This document shows, one piece after another, positions 1-8,024 of a stretch of 64,000 nt of DNA (position 1 is the stretch's first letter; every line of letters begins with the position of its first letter). A program made the position numbers and the translations under genes. The notes beneath the pieces were generated by a model that was not told where the DNA came from, searched no databases, and saw only the letters and a program-made list of their open reading frames with translations. The DNA is from Pseudanabaena sp. FACHB-1998. GTDB lineage: Bacteria > Cyanobacteriota > Cyanobacteriia > Pseudanabaenales > Pseudanabaenaceae. The stretch lies in contig NZ_JACJQA010000051.1 of NCBI RefSeq assembly GCF_014696355.1, positions 1 through 64,000 of the forward strand, given 5' to 3'.

Positions 1-62
1 CCTGCGTTATACTCTGACCAGTTGCGGATCTGATATTGCTCTTTCATTGGCTGTTTTGCCAT
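1..62 (-). CDS. Transposase, N-terminal fragment cut by the window edge
   Basis: A minus-strand reading frame starts with ATG at position 62 and runs off the left edge after 20 codons. It reads MAKQPMKEQYQIRNWSEYNA. The run YQIRNWSEYNA is the characteristic start of IS5-family DDE transposases, where it is normally followed by a segment like L-x-x-R-G-S-L-T. The start codon fits because a stop and the IS end lie just upstream. The catalytic part is outside the window, so intactness cannot be judged. Confidence 0.6.
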   Translation of the reverse strand, partial: MAKQPMKEQYQIRNWSEYNA

Positions 63-110
63 CCTTATTTATATTTAATCTACCCTTCCATCCCTCTTTT
101 ATGCAACAAC
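1..110 (-). mobile_element. Left-edge IS5-type insertion sequence, one end only
   Basis: The window opens inside an insertion sequence. The minus strand carries the first 20 codons of a transposase and then a short untranslated end that abuts the broken mfd reading frame. The end reads GTTGTTGCATAAAAG (about 113 to 96 on the minus strand), and many IS5-type elements have GTTGCATAA-like termini. The exact terminus, the other end and the target duplication lie outside what can be seen. The IS is the likely cause of the mfd truncation. The family call rests on the transposase start only. Confidence 0.6.
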
Positions 111-1118
111 GCCAATGAGATCTGCAATCTGGTCAAACTGGTGGGGAACTATGGGAATAGAAGCACTGGCAAAATCAAAAATATTTGCTTTGGGTTTAAG
201 CGATCGCTCGGTAAGTTGAAGTATCTGAAACTTCTTCGCCTCAGTCATGCACTTAGCAAAGTCCCAATGCAGTTTGGGTGTGTCTGCTTGCGATTGATTT
301 TGATAAAGCTCATCGGCTGCTTCGTACCAGCGATCGCCATAACTCTGGCATTGTTCGGGTTCATCAAGGTTGACAATGAAGTTCTTGGGTAAGTAATGCA
401 GTAATGTAGCTTTGTGAGCAACAAACTCATGCAAATCGACAGGGGCGATCGCTATGTTGGATAGGTCAGTGAAGCTTTTCGGATTAGTGGGGTCAAACTC
501 TCTGATTTTCTCGACAGTACCGCGATTGCAGCTTAGGCGCACGGGTTGATTTCGATTAACTGGAAAAACTTCAAAACTAAATCCTTTGCGGCTCCATTGT
601 TTTGATTCCTTTACTTCTTTGACTTCTTCATATCCTAATCTTGACAAAGCAGAAGCTAGTAATTTAACCGATTGCGAATCGCCGATATTGAGATAGATGC
701 TATGTTTTTGGAATACTTGAGGAGATGGTAGATGGGGCTGTAGTGCATTAATAGTGGTAGCGATCGCTAGGTTATGCTGTGGTTTAGCAAGTAGTTCCGC
801 TAATATCTCAATCCTTGTCCATGCTGTTTCTAAATCGATTTGGGCTGGTTCGTAGGGAAATGTATCAAGGGGTTGATATAGATAGACGCGCCATGACATT
901 GACTGGAGTTGTAAAGCCCATCGGGTTGCTTCTTCGACGGTGGCGGTGACGATCAGTAATGGTTTAGTTTGTTGTTGACATAGGTGGGTGCTAATCAGTC
1001 CTTTGCCTAAACGGGATAGTCCTGATAGGGATATACTTTTGGCTGTTTTGAGTTTCTCGCCTATTTTTGTGGTGATGGTTGATCTTGCTATATTCTCTAG
1101 GACTGCTGTGAAGGTCAT
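99..1118 (-). pseudogene. mfd: Transcription-repair coupling factor Mfd, 3'-truncated by an IS
   Basis: This frame matches the N-terminal third of Mfd, the ATP-dependent translocase that removes stalled RNA polymerase and recruits UvrA. It contains the UvrB-like region: an ISLSGLSRLGKGLIS nucleotide-binding-like segment near residues 29-43, a YLYQPLDTFPYEP segment near 79-91, and the 'VPHQFDQIADLIG' segment near the end. Full Mfd has about 1,150 residues, but this frame stops after 339. The last codons (VVA-stop) come from the end of the neighbouring insertion sequence. The RNA-polymerase-interaction and helicase domains are missing, so the copy cannot be functional. Either mfd has been lost here, or this is a spare fragment and the intact gene lies elsewhere. 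Confidence 0.85.
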
Positions 1119-1147
1119 GGGTAGGGACTAAGGGTTCTCTATTCTAG

Positions 1148-1714
1148 TTAAAATACAATCCCTTCGTAGAGAAGCTCGATCGCAAACTCAAATTCAAGAC
1201 TTGATAGGGTAATCGTATCGCCAGCAATATAGGGGTAGTACAGCCACATTCTGCCTTCGCCGCGTGCGTAGCGCTCTACTGATATTTTGTCAGAATTGAT
1301 GAGTATATACTCTTGTAAGCTGGGGATGGTGAGATAGTTGGTAAATTTCTCACCGCGATCTCTAGCACTGGTTCCAGGGGAGAGAACTTCGGCAATTATG
1401 GTCGGACTTTGGATGAATTTACGGGCGTTGAGATCTTGAGGATCGCAACTGACAACGACATCGGGATAGTAATAGGGGCTATTGGTTGTAACTTGTACTT
1501 TGACATCGGCGACGTTGATGCGACAGCCTCGCGATCGCACTTGGGGATATAGGGTTCTATAGAGATTGAGGGTGATGTCGTTATGGGCGAGTGTGCCGCC
1601 TGTCATGGCGAATATTTCACCGTTGATATATTCGTGGCGGAGATCTTGCTGGGGTTCCCATTCAAGATATTCTTTAATGGACATTCTAGATGGTTCTTGA
1701 GATATAGCGAGCAT
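1148..1714 (-). CDS. Uma2-family putative restriction-endonuclease-fold protein
   Basis: This 188-residue protein has the pattern of the Uma2 (DUF820) family, a PD-(D/E)XK-fold group greatly expanded in cyanobacteria whose biochemical role is largely unproven. Visible family motifs are RHEYINGEIFAMTGG near 26-40, H-N-D-I at 44-47, YYYPDVVVSCDP near 81-92 (likely metal-binding Asp) and PTIIAEVLSPGT near 104-115 (catalytic Glu). A D-R-G-E-K-F stretch follows. Length is normal for the family and all core residues are present. It lies 29 bp upstream of the broken mfd on the same strand; no functional link is evident. Confidence 0.85.
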   Translation of the reverse strand: MLAISQEPSRMSIKEYLEWEPQQDLRHEYINGEIFAMTGGTLAHNDITLNLYRTLYPQVRSRGCRINVADVKVQVTTNSPYYYPDVVVSCDPQDLNARKFIQSPTIIAEVLSPGTSARDRGEKFTNYLTIPSLQEYILINSDKISVERYARGEGRMWLYYPYIAGDTITLSSLEFEFAIELLYEGIVF

Positions 1715-1907
1715 ATTTTTCTTGGTTGCTTTAGATTTTGGGTTTTAGGGAAATTTTCTTCGATCACCCGATCATTGAAGTTTTTTGTCGATGCGATCGC
1801 TGACTTCTACAATAATTTTCATGAGCATTCCTAAAGACATGGGAAATATTTCTGTTTCATAGATATAATTTGTTTGTGAATCAAATTTTGATTCGGATTT
1901 TTATTAT

Positions 1908-2498
1908 ATGAAATATTACAGACAAATCTCAACCTCTGTTTTTTTAACGCTTTATATAATGTCTCACGCATTAATTGGATATCCTTTCCAGTCTGCAAAA
2001 GCAGTACTTCCAAAGAAGATTGATCCCCCTCCAGGTCGTCCTTCTCGGCGTATTTATCCACCTCCAGATCCTCCTTCTTCTATTTATCAACTTCCAGATC
2101 CTCTTCGTCCTAGTCCTTCTTGGAATACTAAAAGTTCTGATAGTCTTTCATTGACGGATCTGAAACTTAAGGAACTAGGGACAAGTATTTTCATAGAATT
2201 ATCCAAGGAGTTATCTCAAACCTATCCACAACCTAATATAACGGCTTTAGATGCTGCTACAGATGCTTTTTTTAAAGAAAACAGACAAAAAGCAATGGAT
2301 AAATTATTGCAGGAGACTACTAATATAACTGCTCGTTATCGCTGTATGGGGTTTGTTTCCCTGCCGAAGGCAGGAGAACAAATCTCTGTACTTGGGAGCC
2401 AGCGGAAGGATTGCTTGTCATTGATTGTCTTCGGCTCGATCTCTATGAGTTCTGGAATAGTTTCTGGAATAGTTTACTTAGTGCAATCTAATAAGTAA
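1908..2498 (+). CDS. Secreted proline-rich hypothetical protein
   Basis: This 196-residue protein is not recognised. Residues 1-32 look like a Sec signal peptide: a basic start (MKYYRQ), a hydrophobic stretch, then an S-A-K-A end. A proline-rich linker with repeated P-P-P-x-x-P units spans roughly 38-72. The remainder is an amphipathic region (about 80-135) followed by a hydrophobic C-terminus (about 172-192) that could be a membrane segment or a buried helix. It has two cysteines (RYRCMGF and KDCLSL). It stands alone between Uma2 and a MITE that begins 10 bp after its stop. Function unknown. Confidence 0.5.
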   Translation: MKYYRQISTSVFLTLYIMSHALIGYPFQSAKAVLPKKIDPPPGRPSRRIYPPPDPPSSIYQLPDPLRPSPSWNTKSSDSLSLTDLKLKELGTSIFIELSKELSQTYPQPNITALDAATDAFFKENRQKAMDKLLQETTNITARYRCMGFVSLPKAGEQISVLGSQRKDCLSLIVFGSISMSSGIVSGIVYLVQSNK

Positions 2499-2507
2499 CT
2501 TAACTGC

Positions 2508-2703
2508 CTTAGTGGTGCAGAAAACTCCAGCCATTTTTAAAACCCTTATCTAGCAAGGCTTCCAAAAAACAAGTAGATCTGAATTTTTTATACAAGTGCG
2601 TGATCATAATGGCGAAATCAACGAGTATAGGTGTTTGCAGTATTGTCTTAAGCTAGGTCTCATTGTCTTATTTGAGATGTTAAAAGTTTTCTGCACCACT
2701 AAG
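2508..2703. repeat. 196-bp MITE with perfect 19-bp inverted repeats and 9-bp target duplication
   Basis: The left terminus CTTAGTGGTGCAGAAAACT (2508-2526) is perfectly repeated in inverse orientation at 2685-2703. Immediately outside, the 9-mer CTTAACTGC occurs at 2499-2507 and again at 2704-2712, which is what a transposition target duplication looks like. The interior (about 160 bp) contains no meaningful reading frame. The features match a non-autonomous miniature inverted-repeat element. A 9-bp duplication is compatible with mobilisation by, for example, IS1- or IS4-type transposases, but no element with these ends was seen in the window. Confidence 0.85.
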
Positions 2704-2862
2704 CTTAACTGCAAAAGCAAGTAGCTTTTGTGGATTATAATTAAATGACCTATTCACAAGCAAACGGAGTATCGAATACAGATCTTTTTTTACCAAATAC
2801 TCCATTGAAAGCCATTGCCCCTTCAAGGAATGGAGTCTTTGCCATCGGCAAGATTCAATCAA
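2680..2862 (-). CDS. Small hypothetical frame, possibly interrupted by the MITE
   Basis: A 60-codon minus-strand frame begins at 2862 and overlaps the stop of the upstream EAD gene by four bases, an arrangement typical of translational coupling. Its last eight codons lie inside the MITE, so the natural 3' end may have been lost. The product (starting MIESCRWQRLHS) is not recognised. It could be a chance frame; the overlap is the only argument for it. Confidence 0.25.
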   Translation of the reverse strand: MIESCRWQRLHSLKGQWLSMEYLVKKDLYSILRLLVNRSFNYNPQKLLAFAVKLSGAENF

Positions 2863-3719
2863 AAGAAAATGATTTTTTTTTGCTCTAATTGATTGATGAA
2901 TTTCTCATGTTTCGTAATCTGCTCTTTTGACATAAAGCTAACGAATTTTTTCTTTGTTATCTTGAGTATTTCTAACGCCTCTCTTCTCTTGCCTGACTTT
3001 AAATATATTTTATATATGCTCATATAAGTTTCATAGTTTTCAGCACCTTTATAAAGTTTAATACTTTGATTAAAGCAGTCTAACGCCATATCATCTTGAC
3101 CAGAATCAAGAAATTCTAATCCCATGTCATGATATAGGTAACTAGCCTGCTTCTCCGTCATATCGTATCTTTTGGATAGTATCATAATTTTTTTTGCAAC
3201 ATTACTATTAATTTCGAGATTATTGATTATTATTTCCTTTCCCTCACTTAAAAAGTTCGATAAGTCTTGATCAGAGCGTTGACACTTTTCTAGAATTTTT
3301 TGGTCAGTGATTAGTGATTCATTTAGCGATATTCCAATCCTTATCCTATCTTTCTCCAGATTTTTTTTGCATTCATCATCAATTTCGCGACATCTTGCAT
3401 AACTATCATAAATTGATACACTTGCTGCGCTTTCATACTTCTTCAGAGAAGTTTTAACTGTAGGGTCTACAGGAGTTTTCTCTGTAAGGAATTCTAGTAA
3501 AACTTTTCTAATAGCTTCTATATCATTACTCTGATAAATGCGATCGCCAAAATGAATATTTTCCCCATCAGTAATATTAATATTATATTTAGCAAGCTGT
3601 ACTTTAACTTCGCGATCAGCATCCTTAAGCAACCGAGATAAAACCGCCATATCTTCCTTAGTATGACTGCGTTCTAAAATGCGCTCAATAATGTTATTTA
3701 ATTGCTCTGAGTCCATCAT
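2859..3719 (-). CDS. Effector-associated-domain protein with TPR-like C-terminus
   Basis: This 286-residue protein begins with a helical, death-like effector-associated domain. It has IIERILERSHTKEDMAVL near residues 10-27, then the signature YNINITDGENIHFGDRIYQ at 45-63. In cyanobacteria such domains act as homotypic adaptors that join signalling or conflict proteins to effectors such as caspases. The region around 190-260 has the helix pattern of tetratricopeptide repeats (YLYHDMGLEFLDSGQDDMAL and a second similar unit), suggesting protein binding. A caspase-like gene lies 41 bp upstream on the same strand and carries a variant of the same signature at its C-terminus, so the two probably form one module. 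The middle region (about 90-180) is not recognised. The exact EAD subtype is not determined. Confidence 0.7.
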   Translation of the reverse strand: MMDSEQLNNIIERILERSHTKEDMAVLSRLLKDADREVKVQLAKYNINITDGENIHFGDRIYQSNDIEAIRKVLLEFLTEKTPVDPTVKTSLKKYESAASVSIYDSYARCREIDDECKKNLEKDRIRIGISLNESLITDQKILEKCQRSDQDLSNFLSEGKEIIINNLEINSNVAKKIMILSKRYDMTEKQASYLYHDMGLEFLDSGQDDMALDCFNQSIKLYKGAENYETYMSIYKIYLKSGKRREALEILKITKKKFVSFMSKEQITKHEKFINQLEQKKIIFF

Positions 3720-3760
3720 CTTAACCTTGAGATTAGAGAATTAACGCCGCTATCCAAACA

Positions 3761-4726
3761 TCATTTGTTGTAAACGTCACCAATATGCAATCCATGCGCT
3801 TCATTAATATTAGTGATGTATTTACCGTTCTGTACAATATTATCAGCAATTTTATTAATCTTCTGACTTGCCTCAGATTTCACCTCATCACAACCCTTTT
3901 CAGACAACCCCTTACCACCCCGCAACAACGCGATCGCAAAATCACCTGTATCAAAATCAAAATGCGGCGTTTGGTCGCGATCGTAAACCTGCCTCGTCGT
4001 CTCAGGTACAGACTTACCCAGATAACTCATCAAATTGGAAACCTTTACTACGCGATCTCCAGCCTGATTACCCGCCCCCTGCAATGCTTCCAGAAAGTGA
4101 AACGTATAGATACTCAGCGATTGATCCTTGAGAATCCATGACTCTTGATGCCCTTCCGAAGAAGTAAAGACAACCCGACCCTTACCGCGTTTGAGATCCT
4201 CAATTAAACCCTTAGAAAACACCACACGCTCAAACCCATCAAACTCATCCATTAACTCAGCATCAGCATCCTTAGAAGTCGCCATTCCCGCCGCATGGCA
4301 GCTATCAATCACAACCAACAACCTCTCAGCCTCAATCTCGCGTATCGCATTTGTAAATACTTCAGCCGATAAAGCCGATACAGCCAACTTAGTAGGCTTC
4401 ACATCATGCTGTAGCAAATAGTAGCGATTATCAGCCTTATCAACCCATCCATGCCCCGAATAATAAACGATCGCCGTAGCCTCACGGTCAGATTCCACCT
4501 TTTCCTTCAGCCAACTCAAACCCTGTAAAATGCCATCACGACTAGCTTCATCATTATTCAGTACCCGAATCTGCTCTTGAGGATAACCACAAAGATCGAG
4601 ATCGGTTAGCGCCCCATAAATCGCTTGCGTATCCCTAACTGTCACAGGCAAAGACAACTTTTCATATTGTGACCGACCCACACCAATCAACAAAGCATAG
4701 CCATGATTAAACGTTTCAGTCATCAT
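3761..4726 (-). CDS. Caspase-family (C14) peptidase with EAD-type C-terminal tag
   Basis: This is a caspase-like (metacaspase/orthocaspase-type) cysteine peptidase of 321 residues. The catalytic histidine is His92 in YYSGHGW and the cysteine is Cys143 in VVIDSCHAAG. The p20-like fold covers about 8-160, with YALLIGVG at 10-17. The last 21 residues contain YITNINEAHGLHIGDVY, a variant of the signature seen in the adjacent EAD protein. Such peptidases usually cleave after Arg or Lys and are thought to execute regulated cell death or anti-phage responses in bacteria; the substrate is unknown here. It is transcribed ahead of the EAD gene with 41 bp between them. Two adjacent ATG codons (4726 and 4723) are possible starts. 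Confidence 0.9.
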   Translation of the reverse strand: MMTETFNHGYALLIGVGRSQYEKLSLPVTVRDTQAIYGALTDLDLCGYPQEQIRVLNNDEASRDGILQGLSWLKEKVESDREATAIVYYSGHGWVDKADNRYYLLQHDVKPTKLAVSALSAEVFTNAIREIEAERLLVVIDSCHAAGMATSKDADAELMDEFDGFERVVFSKGLIEDLKRGKGRVVFTSSEGHQESWILKDQSLSIYTFHFLEALQGAGNQAGDRVVKVSNLMSYLGKSVPETTRQVYDRDQTPHFDFDTGDFAIALLRGGKGLSEKGCDEVKSEASQKINKIADNIVQNGKYITNINEAHGLHIGDVYNK

Positions 4727-4769
4727 CTTTAGCCTAACAACTAGATTTTATTTTAAACTGAATCAACGT

Positions 4770-4798
4770 AGAATAGTACGTACATCTATAACTATTCT
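4770..4798. promoter_or_regulatory. Candidate operator palindrome between caspase and toxin-antitoxin genes
   Basis: In the 129-bp gap between the leftward caspase gene and the rightward antitoxin gene, AGAATAGT (4770-4777) is repeated inversely as ACTATTCT (4791-4798) with a 13-bp spacer. Antitoxins of the Phd/YefM type often bind such palindromes upstream of their own operon to autoregulate. The assignment rests only on position and symmetry. Confidence 0.35.
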
Positions 4799-4855
4799 CC
4801 AAAAATAATTATTACAATTTTCCCCACGCTCAAAACCAACTGTTGACCAAAAACT

Positions 4856-5314
4856 ATGAACTCCATTTACTCAGATGAACTAGTCACAGCCACCGAGCTA
4901 AATCGTCAACCAGGCAGAATCTTAGACAAAGCCCTAGAACATCCCATCACCATTACCCGCAACGATCAATCTTTTGCCCTACTGCGGCGAGAAGACGTAG
5001 CTCTATTTGTAAAAACCGCCCAACATAGCCGCGAAATTGTCGAAATTCTCAATACCGCCTTCCGTTTATTACTAAAACAAAAAATTGGCGCAGAGCATCC
5101 CTATGGTTGGCTCGGAGCATTTGACGCAGACGAATTGAATGAATTTATTAACGAAGTGATCTCAGCCTATCGCTCAGTTGCCCTACAAGAAACAAAAAAT
5201 TTCGACAAAGCATGGAATGAATTAGAAGCAATTATCCATGAATGGTATGAGAGCGCTTTAGCGATCGCCAATCCAGACCTAGAAGCAGCCTTTACTCAAA
5301 CCAAGCAATCTTGA
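4856..5314 (+). CDS. Type II antitoxin, Phd/YefM-like
   Basis: This 152-residue protein starts with a Phd/YefM-type DNA-binding segment: TATELNRQPGRILDKALEHP (residues 11-30), then ITITRNDQSFALLRREDV. Antitoxins of this group neutralise RelE/ParE-type toxins through a C-terminal extension and repress their own operon. The extension here is unusually long and acidic (about 60-152), with many Glu and Asp. The toxin gene follows one base after the stop codon. A palindrome 60 bp upstream could be its operator. Confidence 0.75.
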   Translation: MNSIYSDELVTATELNRQPGRILDKALEHPITITRNDQSFALLRREDVALFVKTAQHSREIVEILNTAFRLLLKQKIGAEHPYGWLGAFDADELNEFINEVISAYRSVALQETKNFDKAWNELEAIIHEWYESALAIANPDLEAAFTQTKQS

Positions 5315-5315
5315 T

Positions 5316-5705
5316 ATGTCAGAAAACATCACCGATGAGATCAACGAAAATATCGAACCACCAGAAGTAAAGCTGACAACTCCTGATTCACCTGAGACTT
5401 CTAATACACCCAAGATAGAAACTGTTTGGCTAGTAGTAGCTAAAAATCGTCGCGTAAATCGAGACTGGGAAGCCCTGATCCAGCGAAATCCTGAAAACGC
5501 CAGACGTTGCTACAAAGACCTACAGACAGCACCAATAACGAGACAGCCTGGACGGGTATTTCCGTTAAAAGGCAAAAAATATAGAGGCGTATGGGAATAT
5601 GAAGTGACTGGAGGAGATAGAGTATTTTACGTTCCCGATGAAACTCAATTAAAAGTAGTTGTTTTCTACGCTGGAAAGCACATTCAACCTGCTCCAACAC
5701 CTTAA
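5316..5705 (+). CDS. Type II toxin, RelE/ParE-like
   Basis: This 129-residue protein has a RelE/ParE-superfamily core in its C-terminal two thirds. It includes LQTAPITRQPGRVFPLKGKK and then YRGVWEYEVTGGDRVFYV, the beta-strand run with the conserved Arg and Tyr expected of the fold. It ends with a strand like VVFYAGKHI. Members either cleave ribosome-bound mRNA or inhibit gyrase, and which applies here cannot be told. The first 35 residues are an acidic, Pro/Thr-rich leader not typical of RelE and may be unstructured. It forms a two-gene operon with the preceding antitoxin (1-bp gap). Confidence 0.75.
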   Translation: MSENITDEINENIEPPEVKLTTPDSPETSNTPKIETVWLVVAKNRRVNRDWEALIQRNPENARRCYKDLQTAPITRQPGRVFPLKGKKYRGVWEYEVTGGDRVFYVPDETQLKVVVFYAGKHIQPAPTP

Positions 5706-5719
5706 TGATATCCTGCTTA

Positions 5720-7987
5720 TCAAGACAACTTTTTCGGACTAGGCTTAGCGACTTTACCCACCTGTTTCGACTTCCTTTGAGAAGTTTTCTTCTCTTTACC
5801 CGTTGAAGACTTTCTCAAATTCGGCTTAGCCGCCTCATCCAGATCGCCAAACTTCTTCGACCACCACTTCTCCTGAGAAGACCAGAAAAAGACCACATCT
5901 GCATGATCCTTGCGTTGACGCGCCTGAATATCCGCACACTTCAACATCACCTTATCTACACCATCCTTAGTATAGGGAAACTTAGCCAAAGGCTTGCCAC
6001 AGACAGGACAAGCGAAACTAGTAACCTCCGCCGTCACTGCATTCTCACCGTTCGGTTGAGGAATCTCCCACTGATTACGGCGATCGCTCCAGAACATCAC
6101 CAGATTCTCACAGCCATGCTCGCACTTGAGAAAGTGACCACCACTAACCTTCTTAGAAGGAATCTTACTGAGAGGATGACTACAAGCAGGACAAGCCACA
6201 TCCGAAAGCTCATTTTTGCGATTACTTGGTTGTAAATCCGCACCGAGATTTGTATAAGCCCGTGCCAACATCGGCTGAAAATAGGACTGATGCCAATCAA
6301 TCAAATAGCTTTGCCACTCCAACTTACCCACCGAGATTTCATCCAGAGTCGTCTCCATCCCTGCGGTAAAATCGGCTCTGAGTAAATCAGGGAAAGTTTT
6401 ATGCAAAACATCATCCGTAGACATCCCCAAAGCCGAAGGTTCGAGAACCTTACCCTTAAGTAACACATAGGTTCTATCTTTAAGCGTCTTGACGATCGCT
6501 GCAAACGTACTCGGTCTACCCACACCCTGACGCTCTAGCGCCTGTACTAGCTTTGCCTCGCTATACCTAGCGGGAGGTTGAGTTAGTTTCTGCGTAAAAC
6601 CCGCATTCGCCAAAGCCAAAGTCTGACCACTTGTTAAAGCAGGAATATGTTTATCCTTACTCAAGTCATTCCAATAGCGCGTATAACCCGCAAAGGTGAG
6701 AATACTGCCTCTAGTTTGCCAGAGCGTCGAACCTGCCTGAATAATCACCCGACTTTTTTGAATCAAAGCATTCGCACATTGAGAAGCAACCACTCTACGC
6801 CAGATTAACTCATAGAGTTGATGCTGTTTCGCACTGAGATGATCTCTAACGGTTTTTGGAGTAATACTCAAATAGGTAGGACGAATCGCTTCATGGGCGG
6901 ATTGAGCAGTCGCCTGTTCACGATGACGAGTAGTTTTCTTAGGGACATTATCAGGATCGTGTTTCAATAACCATTCCTTCACCTCAGCACAAAACTCAGG
7001 AGCAAGACTGGTGCTATCAGTGCGGTGATAAGTAATCAACCCCTTCCGACCTTGAGGCAAATCCACACCCTCAAACAACTCTTGAGCCACCTTCATCGTC
7101 TCTTCAGGCGATAGCCCTAGTCTTACAGAAGCAGCTTGCTGGAGCGAACTGGTAATGAAAGGCGGTAATGGTGATTTCTGAGCAGTGACACCCGTAGCTT
7201 CGCGAACGACATGGGGATGATTACGGGCAACTTGAATAATTCTGGTAGCTTCCGCTTCCGACAATACCCGTTTTGACTCAACCGTAGATTCCGTATTCAC
7301 TTCCGCCGCATCATCGGTGACATCATTATCATCAAGCACAGGTTCAATCTCACTGCTACCCGCATAGAAAGCCGTGAAGCCTTCAGCATATTCTGTCCAT
7401 ACCGACCAGTAAGTAATCGGTACAAAGGTATTAATCTCCCGTTCACGCTGACAAACGATATGCAAAGCCACCGACTGCACCCGACCCGCCGAGCTACCGC
7501 CACTTGTTCGCCGTACTAAAGGCGACACCTTAAACCCAATCAACCTGTCCAAGCATTGTCTAGCGCGTTGCGCTGAAATCAGATTCAAATCTAACTGATG
7601 AGCATTGGCGATCGCAGCTTTAACTGCCGTAGGCGTAATTTGGTTATAGACAGCGCGTTTGGGATTACGAAGATGGAGTTGCTGTTGCAAATGCCAAGCA
7701 ATCCCCTCACCCTCGCGATCGCCATCGGTAGCAAGCACAACTTCTGAAGCGTTCTTCACCGCCGCCCGAAGTTTAGCGACTACCTGTTGACCTTTACCTT
7801 CGGTCAATTGATAGCGACATTCAATTTTATTGGTATCCTTGTGCATCGTAAAGCCCAAGCTATCTTCACCATCTTTGGCTAGTTCTGTAAAGTGACCAAA
7901 GGAAGCTTCCACTTGCCATTCGCTGCCAAGGATTGCTTGAATAGTTTTGCACTTGGATGGAGATTCAACGAGTAACAGCTTTTTCAT
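5720..7987 (-). CDS. topA: DNA topoisomerase I (type IA)
   Basis: This 755-residue type IA topoisomerase relaxes negative supercoils by transient single-strand cleavage. The TOPRIM metal site is seen as VESPSK (Glu8) and TDGDREGEG (Asp88, Asp90, Glu92). The active-site tyrosine is Tyr320 in GLITYHRTDST. Two C-terminal Cys-rich zinc-ribbon-like repeats follow: CPACSHPL...KCEHGC and CPVCGKPL..., the second with fewer cysteines. The protein ends in a Lys/Ser-rich tail. A 20-residue acidic insertion (about 215-235) sits in the core. Its location among conjugation and toxin-antitoxin genes, and its relatively short C-terminus, suggest an accessory mobile-element copy rather than the main chromosomal topA. 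It is probably co-transcribed after the two upstream genes (38-bp gap). Confidence 0.93.
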   Translation of the reverse strand: MKKLLLVESPSKCKTIQAILGSEWQVEASFGHFTELAKDGEDSLGFTMHKDTNKIECRYQLTEGKGQQVVAKLRAAVKNASEVVLATDGDREGEGIAWHLQQQLHLRNPKRAVYNQITPTAVKAAIANAHQLDLNLISAQRARQCLDRLIGFKVSPLVRRTSGGSSAGRVQSVALHIVCQREREINTFVPITYWSVWTEYAEGFTAFYAGSSEIEPVLDDNDVTDDAAEVNTESTVESKRVLSEAEATRIIQVARNHPHVVREATGVTAQKSPLPPFITSSLQQAASVRLGLSPEETMKVAQELFEGVDLPQGRKGLITYHRTDSTSLAPEFCAEVKEWLLKHDPDNVPKKTTRHREQATAQSAHEAIRPTYLSITPKTVRDHLSAKQHQLYELIWRRVVASQCANALIQKSRVIIQAGSTLWQTRGSILTFAGYTRYWNDLSKDKHIPALTSGQTLALANAGFTQKLTQPPARYSEAKLVQALERQGVGRPSTFAAIVKTLKDRTYVLLKGKVLEPSALGMSTDDVLHKTFPDLLRADFTAGMETTLDEISVGKLEWQSYLIDWHQSYFQPMLARAYTNLGADLQPSNRKNELSDVACPACSHPLSKIPSKKVSGGHFLKCEHGCENLVMFWSDRRNQWEIPQPNGENAVTAEVTSFACPVCGKPLAKFPYTKDGVDKVMLKCADIQARQRKDHADVVFFWSSQEKWWSKKFGDLDEAAKPNLRKSSTGKEKKTSQRKSKQVGKVAKPSPKKLS

Positions 7988-8024
7988 GTTTTTGTACCTG
8001 TGTAAACTTTACCACCAAACAGAC

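Noticed and set aside
36-392. Rightward 118-codon frame opposite mfd
   Set aside because: It lies antisense to the well-supported Mfd frame, has no ribosome site and no protein-like pattern.
3785-4421. Three rightward frames opposite the caspase gene
   Set aside because: Antisense shadows of a gene with an intact catalytic dyad; composition is not protein-like.
5903-6525. Several frames inside topA on both strands
   Set aside because: Shadows of the topoisomerase; no independent start signals.
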